From assembly GCF_019402445.1 (NCBI RefSeq), contig NZ_SRZM01000079.1, positions 1 to 18,161 of the forward strand: 18,161 bases of DNA, read 5' to 3'. Position 1 is the first letter of the stretch, and every line of letters starts with the position of its first letter. Below, one piece after another: positions 13,904-18,161 of this stretch. This DNA comes from Brachyspira pilosicoli (GTDB taxonomy: Bacteria > Spirochaetota > Brachyspiria > Brachyspirales > Brachyspiraceae). Made by a program: the position numbers and the translations under genes. The notes under the pieces were generated by a model that was not told where the DNA came from, searched no databases, and saw only the letters and a program-made list of their open reading frames with translations.

Positions 13904-15082
13904 TCATATTTTATTTAAAGCTTGTTTTAAATCGTCTATTAAAATTTCAGCACCTTCAAGACCACAATGAAGTCTAACTATATTTCTATTTAATTCATGG
14001 AATTTTAATTCTTCCTCACTCCAATTATATGTAAATGCTATAGCTAAACTCTCGAAACCACCCCAAGAACATCCCTTCTCAAATACTTTCAAATTATCAA
14101 CAAAAGTTTCAACATTTTTCACATCGCCTTCTATTTCAATACTTAATAAACCGCACTCTCCTTTTTGTTGCTTTCTTGCCAATTCATATTGAGGATGTGA
14201 TGGTAAACCTGTATAGAATACTCTTTTTACTTTTGGATGTTTTTCTAAAAACTTTGCTACTTCCATAGCTGTTTCATAATGTCTTTGCATTCTTACATCC
14301 AAAGTACGTAATCCTCTAATAGCAAGCCAAGCCTCCATAGGTCCCATAACACTTCCAAACCAATCTCTTTGAACCATAATTTTTCTCATCAACTCTTCAT
14401 CTTTTGATATTAAAACACCGCCTATTAAATCACTATGACCTCCTATATATTTTGTCATAGTATGCATAACTATATCAATTCCCATATCTAATGGCTTTTG
14501 AAAAATAGGGGTTGAATAAGTATTATCAATATATGTTTTTATGTTATGTTTTTTTGCTATATCTGCAACAGATTTTAAATCTACAACATTACATACCAAA
14601 GTAGATGGACTTTCCAAAATAATCATATCAGTATTTTCTTTAATAGCGTCTTCAAATTCTTTTGGATTTTTACCAACAACATATGTAACTTCTACATTCA
14701 TTTTTTCACACAAGAATTCATTTAAAAGATGTTGAACAGGACCATAGCTCTCGCGAATACATATAATGTGGCTACCTGTTTTACATATTGAAAGTATAGC
14801 TGCAGAACAAGCTGCCATACCAGCAGAAAATACAACTGCTCTGCTACCATGTTCTAATGCCGCTAATTTTTTCTCTAAAATATTTACTGTTGGATTAGAT
14901 GCTCTTCCATAATAAAATTGATCATTAAAGATATCAACATCAAAATAATCTTTTACAGTATTAAAAACATGTAAAGAATTCATAAATACAGGTGGTACTA
15001 CCGCTTTCATATACTTTTCGGGATCCTCTCCTATATGCGTTAAAGCAAAAAGATCTTCATTTTTTGAGTTCATTGACTGCAT
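13904..15082 (-). CDS. Cys/Met-metabolism PLP enzyme (MetC-like lyase)
   Basis: Fold-type I pyridoxal-phosphate enzyme of the trans-sulfuration family, 392 residues. The PLP lysine is Lys211 in HTMTKYIGGHSD; Asp186 in YIDNTYSTP contacts the cofactor ring. YYGR (57-60), with ASNPT next, supplies Tyr/Arg to the neighbouring subunit, and SAGMA (86-90) holds the phosphate. Within the family it looks closest to cystathionine beta-lyase. The segment SYGPVQHLL lacks the Cys that follows Tyr-Gly in methionine gamma-lyases, and SWGGFESLA (from Ser339-Trp340) with VRLHCGLE (Arg370) resembles MetC. Gamma-synthase or gamma-lyase activity cannot be excluded. AGAGG lies seven bases before the ATG. The gene has a plausible promoter and is followed by nhaC after 21 bases. 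Confidence 0.9.
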   Translation of the reverse strand: MQSMNSKNEDLFALTHIGEDPEKYMKAVVPPVFMNSLHVFNTVKDYFDVDIFNDQFYYGRASNPTVNILEKKLAALEHGSRAVVFSAGMAACSAAILSICKTGSHIICIRESYGPVQHLLNEFLCEKMNVEVTYVVGKNPKEFEDAIKENTDMIILESPSTLVCNVVDLKSVADIAKKHNIKTYIDNTYSTPIFQKPLDMGIDIVMHTMTKYIGGHSDLIGGVLISKDEELMRKIMVQRDWFGSVMGPMEAWLAIRGLRTLDVRMQRHYETAMEVAKFLEKHPKVKRVFYTGLPSHPQYELARKQQKGECGLLSIEIEGDVKNVETFVDNLKVFEKGCSWGGFESLAIAFTYNWSEEELKFHELNRNIVRLHCGLEGAEILIDDLKQALNKI

Positions 15083-15118
15083 GACAAACCTCTTTAAAAT
15101 TTATTTTTACATAATTGT

Positions 15119-15146
15119 AGTATATAAATAAAATAATCAAAATCAA
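15119..15146 (-). promoter_or_regulatory. Probable promoter of the lyase-nhaC operon
   Basis: Read on the minus strand, TTGATT (15141-15146) is followed after 16 bases by TATACT (15119-15124). Transcription should start near 15112, leaving about 30 bases to the ATG at 15082. Two inverted repeats lie just upstream of this -35. Confidence 0.6.
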
Positions 15147-15160
15147 TAATTGAATAAAAA

Positions 15161-15190
15161 TTTGTTTAATTTTTCAAAAAAATAAACAAA
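15161..15190. repeat. Inverted repeat upstream of the lyase promoter
   Basis: TTTGTTTA (15161-15168) is inverted as TAAACAAA (15183-15190). After one A-A mismatch, five further T-A pairs are possible, so most of the element can form one hairpin. Its centre is about 63 bases upstream of the predicted lyase start, a common position for an activator site. No regulator is known. Confidence 0.5.
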
Positions 15191-15201
15191 AATATGTTTT
15201 T

Positions 15202-15236
15202 ATCAAAAAATTAAAAACAGTTTTTAGTTTTTTGAT
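15202..15236. repeat. 17-bp near-perfect palindrome in the divergent spacer
   Basis: Each arm is 17 bases and the two are separated by a single A at 15219. The arms match at every position except one, which is a G-T pair. The sequence begins ATCAAAAAATT and ends AGTTTTTTGAT. It lies between the promoters of the lyase (minus) and murA (plus). It could be an operator, a cruciform-prone site or the remains of a terminator; the second arm is not followed by a pure T-tract. Confidence 0.6.
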
Positions 15237-15283
15237 TCATTTAAATGTATTAACATAATAAAAAATAATTAAGCATTTTACTA

Positions 15284-15311
15284 TTATACCGAAAAACTAA
15301 AGTAGTATAAT
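15284..15311 (+). promoter_or_regulatory. Probable promoter of murA
   Basis: TATAAT at 15306-15311 is a perfect -10. TTATAC at 15284-15289, 16 bases upstream, is a moderate -35. The start would be near 15318, only about 14 bases before the murA ATG but still upstream of most of its AGGGGG Shine-Dalgarno. Confidence 0.5.
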
Positions 15312-15331
15312 ATAAAACAATAGGGGGAAGA

Positions 15332-16609
15332 ATGTATAAATACACTATAGAAGGCTCTAAAAATATTAATGGAACTGTGAAAATTTCAGGTTCTAAAAAT
15401 GCATCACTTCCTCTTTTGGTAGCTTCAATACTTACCGATGAACCTGTAACTCTTCATAATGTGCCTGATTTAGTTGATGTGCAGGTATTAATAAATATAT
15501 TAGAACCATTGGGAAAGAAAGTTGATTTTAAAAACAACACCACTGTGATAATATCTCAAAATGGCAAAAGCGATGAAGCTCCATATAAACTAGTAAAAAA
15601 AATGAGAGGCTCTATTATAGTGCTTGGACCATTACTTGCAAAACGCAAACATTGTAAGGTTTCCTACCCCGGCGGCTGTGCTTTTGGTCCAAGACCAATA
15701 GATTTGCATCTGAAAGGAATGGAAGCATTAGGTGCTAAGATTGATATCACCGCCGGCTATATAGATGCCACTGTAAAAGATAATCTAATAGGTGCAGATA
15801 TAAACCTATCTGGAAAAAATGGCCCTACAGTTTTAGGCACTGATAATGTTATGATGGCTGCTACATTAGCTAAAGGTACAACTATTATAAGAAATGCTGC
15901 AAGAGAACCAGAATGTACAAACTTAGCAGAGTTATTAAAAGCTATGGGGGCAAAAATTGAAGGTATAGGAACTTCTACTCTCACAATAGAGGGTGTTGAT
16001 TATTTAAAAGGCGTAGAGTTTGAAGTGATACCAGACAGAATAGAAACAGGTACTTTTTTGGCAATGGCTGCTGCTGGAAGGGGAAAATTAAAATTAGAAA
16101 ATACTAATCCAGAGCATTTAACTTATGTATTAGATTTGCTCTCTTCTATAGGCTGCGATATAAAAACCACAAAATCAACTATAGAAATAGATGCTTCAAA
16201 TAAAGAATTAAAGCCTTTTGAAATAGAAACTCTTCCATATCCTGGCTTTCCAACAGATTTACAGGCAATATTCACAACTTTAGCATGCACAATAAAAGGT
16301 TCAAGCAAAATAAAAGAGACTATTTACCCAGACAGATTCAGCAATGTACCAGAATTAATTCGTATGGGTGCTGATATAGAATTATTTGAACCTAGCATTG
16401 TTGTAAATGGCGGAAATAAACTTTCTGGTGCTGATGTACAAGCTAGTGATTTACGTGCAGGTGCTGCATTGGTTATTGCTGGTGCTGTAGCAGAGGGTGT
16501 TACAGACCTTCACAGAATATACCACATAGAAAGAGGCTATGAAGACTTTGTAAGTAAATTAAACAAAATTAATATAAAAACAACAAAAGAAAATGATGAT
16601 ATATTATAA
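15332..16609 (+). CDS. murA: UDP-N-acetylglucosamine 1-carboxyvinyltransferase MurA
   Basis: Cytoplasmic enzyme that transfers enolpyruvate from phosphoenolpyruvate to UDP-GlcNAc, the first committed step of peptidoglycan synthesis. The 425 residues have the two-domain EPSP-synthase-like fold. The N-terminus has ISGSKNASLPLL, with the substrate-binding Lys22-Asn23. The catalytic loop is YPGGCAFGPRPIDLH with Cys116, the residue attacked by fosfomycin, so this enzyme should be of the fosfomycin-sensitive Cys type. Further signatures are GPTVLGTDNVMMAA, PDRIETGTFLAMAA, PGFPTDLQ and ASDLRAGAALVIAGAVAEG. A strong AGGGGGA lies a few bases before the ATG. It precedes the flagellar gene by 18 bases and the two are probably co-transcribed. 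Confidence 0.97.
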   Translation: MYKYTIEGSKNINGTVKISGSKNASLPLLVASILTDEPVTLHNVPDLVDVQVLINILEPLGKKVDFKNNTTVIISQNGKSDEAPYKLVKKMRGSIIVLGPLLAKRKHCKVSYPGGCAFGPRPIDLHLKGMEALGAKIDITAGYIDATVKDNLIGADINLSGKNGPTVLGTDNVMMAATLAKGTTIIRNAAREPECTNLAELLKAMGAKIEGIGTSTLTIEGVDYLKGVEFEVIPDRIETGTFLAMAAAGRGKLKLENTNPEHLTYVLDLLSSIGCDIKTTKSTIEIDASNKELKPFEIETLPYPGFPTDLQAIFTTLACTIKGSSKIKETIYPDRFSNVPELIRMGADIELFEPSIVVNGGNKLSGADVQASDLRAGAALVIAGAVAEGVTDLHRIYHIERGYEDFVSKLNKINIKTTKENDDIL

Positions 16610-16627
16610 ATAAAGGGGGATATATAA

Positions 16628-17476
16628 ATGGTTAGAGGAGTTTATACAGGTGCTAGCGGAATGATAGCAGAACAATACAGACTCGATGTTGTAGCTAATA
16701 ATTTGGCTAATGTTGATAAGCCTGGTTTTAAAAGAGATACTGCTACTTTCAAAGCTTTTCCAGAAATGATGGCTGCTAGAACAGAAGATGACGGAGTTGT
16801 AATATTTCCTCTTGGTTCTACAGATATAAGACCTTATGTTGGAAGACTCGGTACTGGTGTTGAAGTAAATGAAGTTTTTACAGAGTGGGAGCAAGGTTCT
16901 TTAAGAGAAACTGGCAATCAGCTTGATATAGCTTTGGGTGATAAAGGTTTCTTTGCAGTAGAAACACCTCATGGCGAAAGATACACTAGAAATGGAAGCT
17001 TCTTGATTGATAAAGATAATTATCTCGTTACAAAACATGGCTACAAAGTAATGGGTGAAAATGGTTATATACAAATAAAAACTAACAACTTCAATATAGA
17101 CGAAGAAGGAAGAATTAGTATTAATAGAAGATATCAAGACAATGAAGACTTTGTTCAGTTTAATGATAATGAATGGGAAGATGAAGAAATACTTGATACT
17201 TTAAAAATAGTTCGCTTTGAAAATGAAAGATACCTCAAAAAAGAAGGAGAATCATTCTGGGTAGATACTGATATCAGCGGTCCTGCTTATATAGCTCAAA
17301 AAGGCGTAGACAGACCTAAAGTATTATCAAGATTCTTGGAAATGAGCAACGTAAACCCTATAAATGAAATGGTTAGAATGATAGAAGTTCAGCGTGCTTA
17401 TGAATTAAACTCAAAAACTATATCAACACATGATACTCTAATAGGAAGAGTAGTTAATGAAGTTGGAAGAGTATAA
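16628..17476 (+). CDS. Flagellar rod protein, FlgF/FlgG family
   Basis: Distal or proximal rod protein of the flagellar basal body, exported by the flagellar type III system and, in a spirochaete, located in the periplasm. The 282 residues start with the rod-family N-terminus GASGMIAEQYRLDVVANNLANV (without a signal peptide), contain the FlgE/F/G core (TGNQLDIALGDKGFFAVET, RYTRNGSFLIDKDNYLVT) and end with the helical SNVNPINEMVRMIEVQRAYELNSKT. This order identifies the FlgEFG family; the opening MVRGVYTGASGM is more like the FlgF/FlhO-type rod proteins of spirochaetes than enteric FlgG, and I leave the symbol open. GGGGGA is placed before the ATG. It is the only flagellar gene here and lies 18 bases after murA. 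Confidence 0.92.
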   Translation: MVRGVYTGASGMIAEQYRLDVVANNLANVDKPGFKRDTATFKAFPEMMAARTEDDGVVIFPLGSTDIRPYVGRLGTGVEVNEVFTEWEQGSLRETGNQLDIALGDKGFFAVETPHGERYTRNGSFLIDKDNYLVTKHGYKVMGENGYIQIKTNNFNIDEEGRISINRRYQDNEDFVQFNDNEWEDEEILDTLKIVRFENERYLKKEGESFWVDTDISGPAYIAQKGVDRPKVLSRFLEMSNVNPINEMVRMIEVQRAYELNSKTISTHDTLIGRVVNEVGRV

Positions 17477-17485
17477 ATTAATATT

Positions 17486-17514
17486 TTGATAAAAATTGTA
17501 CGATAATGTATAAT
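17486..17514 (+). promoter_or_regulatory. Promoter of the membrane-protein gene at 17551
   Basis: TTGATA (17486-17491) and a perfect TATAAT (17509-17514) are separated by 17 bases. The predicted start near 17521 leaves a leader of about 30 bases containing AAGGA and GGAT before the ATG. The gene thus seems to be transcribed separately from the flagellar gene. Confidence 0.75.
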
Positions 17515-17550
17515 AATATCTAAAATTATATAAAAGGAATGGATCATTGT

Positions 17551-18161
17551 ATGGCTGTAGATAAATTTCAACAAAAAATTATTTTCTCTCTAAAAATGCA
17601 GCTTATTTTTACATATATAATAGTAAATCTGCCTATATGGTATATTATACTATACTTCTTTGTATACAGTCATAAAATTCCCTTCTTCGGTATTAAAATA
17701 ATAGCTACTATATTTTCTGTAATATCAATACTAAAATATTTTGATATATGGAAAAATGGACTAAATATACAAATAGCTAGAAAAACTATAAGGCTCTTTA
17801 CAGCAACTTCTATAATTTCTTCAGTATTAGAAATAGTATTATATAATCTAGTAAATAAAGATGTTTTTATATATACATCTATTATAGCTGTAATTGCATG
17901 TTTATTAATAAATGGTGGTGCTGTTTCTTTAACTCTGCTTTCATTCAAAATAGCTACACTTAAACTAGACCTAGAAACTAATATCAATACTTTCTATATT
18001 CCAATTACAACTAAAATTTTATATACTATTTATTTCTTTTTCTTTTCTGTTGTATTGGTATTTTTAATCTATTCAATTAATGTAAATGAAAACTTGTATA
18101 TTAATAATTATATTAATAGCACATTAAATGAAATAGCAAAAGTAGATAATAATATATATTC
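17551..18161 (+). CDS. Unidentified polytopic membrane protein (5' part)
   Basis: The frame is open from the ATG at 17551 to the end of the window, 203 codons, so the gene is cut by the window edge. The visible part is very hydrophobic: about six membrane segments, including LIFTYIIVNLPIWYIILYFF (from residue 18), the region around residues 45-62, ATSIISSVLEIVLYNLV, TSIIAVIACLLINGGAVSLT and ILYTIYFFFFSVVLVFLIYS. A more polar stretch begins after residue 177 (INVNENLYINNYINSTLNEI), possibly an extracytoplasmic sensor segment or linker. The architecture, a multi-span N-terminus followed by a soluble part, is common in chemoreceptors, cyclases and histidine kinases, but no signature domain is in view and I assign no function. 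An in-frame ATG at 17539 has no spacing for a Shine-Dalgarno. Its own promoter lies at 17486-17514. Confidence 0.8.
   Translation, partial: MAVDKFQQKIIFSLKMQLIFTYIIVNLPIWYIILYFFVYSHKIPFFGIKIIATIFSVISILKYFDIWKNGLNIQIARKTIRLFTATSIISSVLEIVLYNLVNKDVFIYTSIIAVIACLLINGGAVSLTLLSFKIATLKLDLETNINTFYIPITTKILYTIYFFFFSVVLVFLIYSINVNENLYINNYINSTLNEIAKVDNNIY

Noticed and set aside
15083..15331. Possible SAM, T-box or other riboswitch before the sulfur-metabolism operon
   Set aside because: The leader from the predicted start to the ATG is only about 30 bases, and no conserved riboswitch core or G/C-containing multi-stem structure is visible.
17670..17987. Minus-strand open frame of 105 codons at the right end
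   Set aside because: Opposite the membrane-protein frame, which has a promoter, Shine-Dalgarno and a continuous hydrophobic pattern.
1..18161. CRISPR arrays, insertion sequences, phage genes, toxin-antitoxin pairs or rRNA
   Set aside because: No regularly spaced repeats, transposase or integrase motifs, paired small genes or rRNA signatures were found; all long frames belong to known housekeeping families or to the two unassigned genes listed.

Overview
The window is a stretch of very A+T-rich bacterial chromosome filled with housekeeping genes. The organism is most probably a spirochaete of the genus Brachyspira. This is inferred from the base composition, a FlgF/FlgG-family rod protein with the spirochaete-like N-terminus MVRGVYTGASGM, a TlyC-type CBS protein with no membrane domain, and the AT-rich style of promoters and spacers. 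I could not test the assignment by a search.

Layout, left to right. (1) Positions 100-2616, minus strand: ffh - rpsP - khpA - rimM, a ribosome-biogenesis and protein-targeting operon driven by a good sigma-70-type promoter (TTGACA-17-TAAAAT) at 2654-2682. rpsP probably starts with GTG, and rimM starts with a TTG that overlaps the khpA stop codon. (2) 2854-4828, plus strand: a small lipoprotein of unknown function, then a stand-alone purF of the iron-sulfur, propeptide type. (3) 4897-9524, minus strand: phoH - pgpH (7TM-HD phosphodiesterase) - ybeY - tlyC/corC. This RNA-processing and c-di-AMP cluster combines the Gram-positive phoH-yqfF-ybeY order with the proteobacterial ybeZ-ybeY-ybeX(corC) order. 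The phoH reading frame continues about 68 codons upstream of its first ATG without an ATG, GTG or TTG, and appears to begin at a non-canonical codon (ATA is the best candidate). (4) 9673-10125, plus strand: a VOC/glyoxalase-family protein. (5) 10187-12310, minus strand: tRNA-Gly(GCC) with its own strong promoter and a terminator, followed by tig - clpP (trigger factor and ClpP protease). (6) 12413-15082, minus strand: a MetC-like PLP lyase followed by an NhaC-family antiporter, probably one operon for a sulfur amino acid. Two long AT-rich inverted repeats lie upstream of it. (7) 15332-17476, plus strand: murA, then a flagellar rod gene. (8) 17551 to the window end, plus strand: the N-terminal half of an unidentified polytopic membrane protein with its own promoter.

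I saw no mobile element, CRISPR array, rRNA, riboswitch or phage module, and nothing that I can defend as a new biological system. The best leads are the apparent non-canonical start of phoH, the paired inverted repeats at 15161-15236, the tig-clpP operon lying behind a tRNA terminator, the shortened peptidyl-prolyl isomerase domain of trigger factor, and the lyase-NhaC pair.
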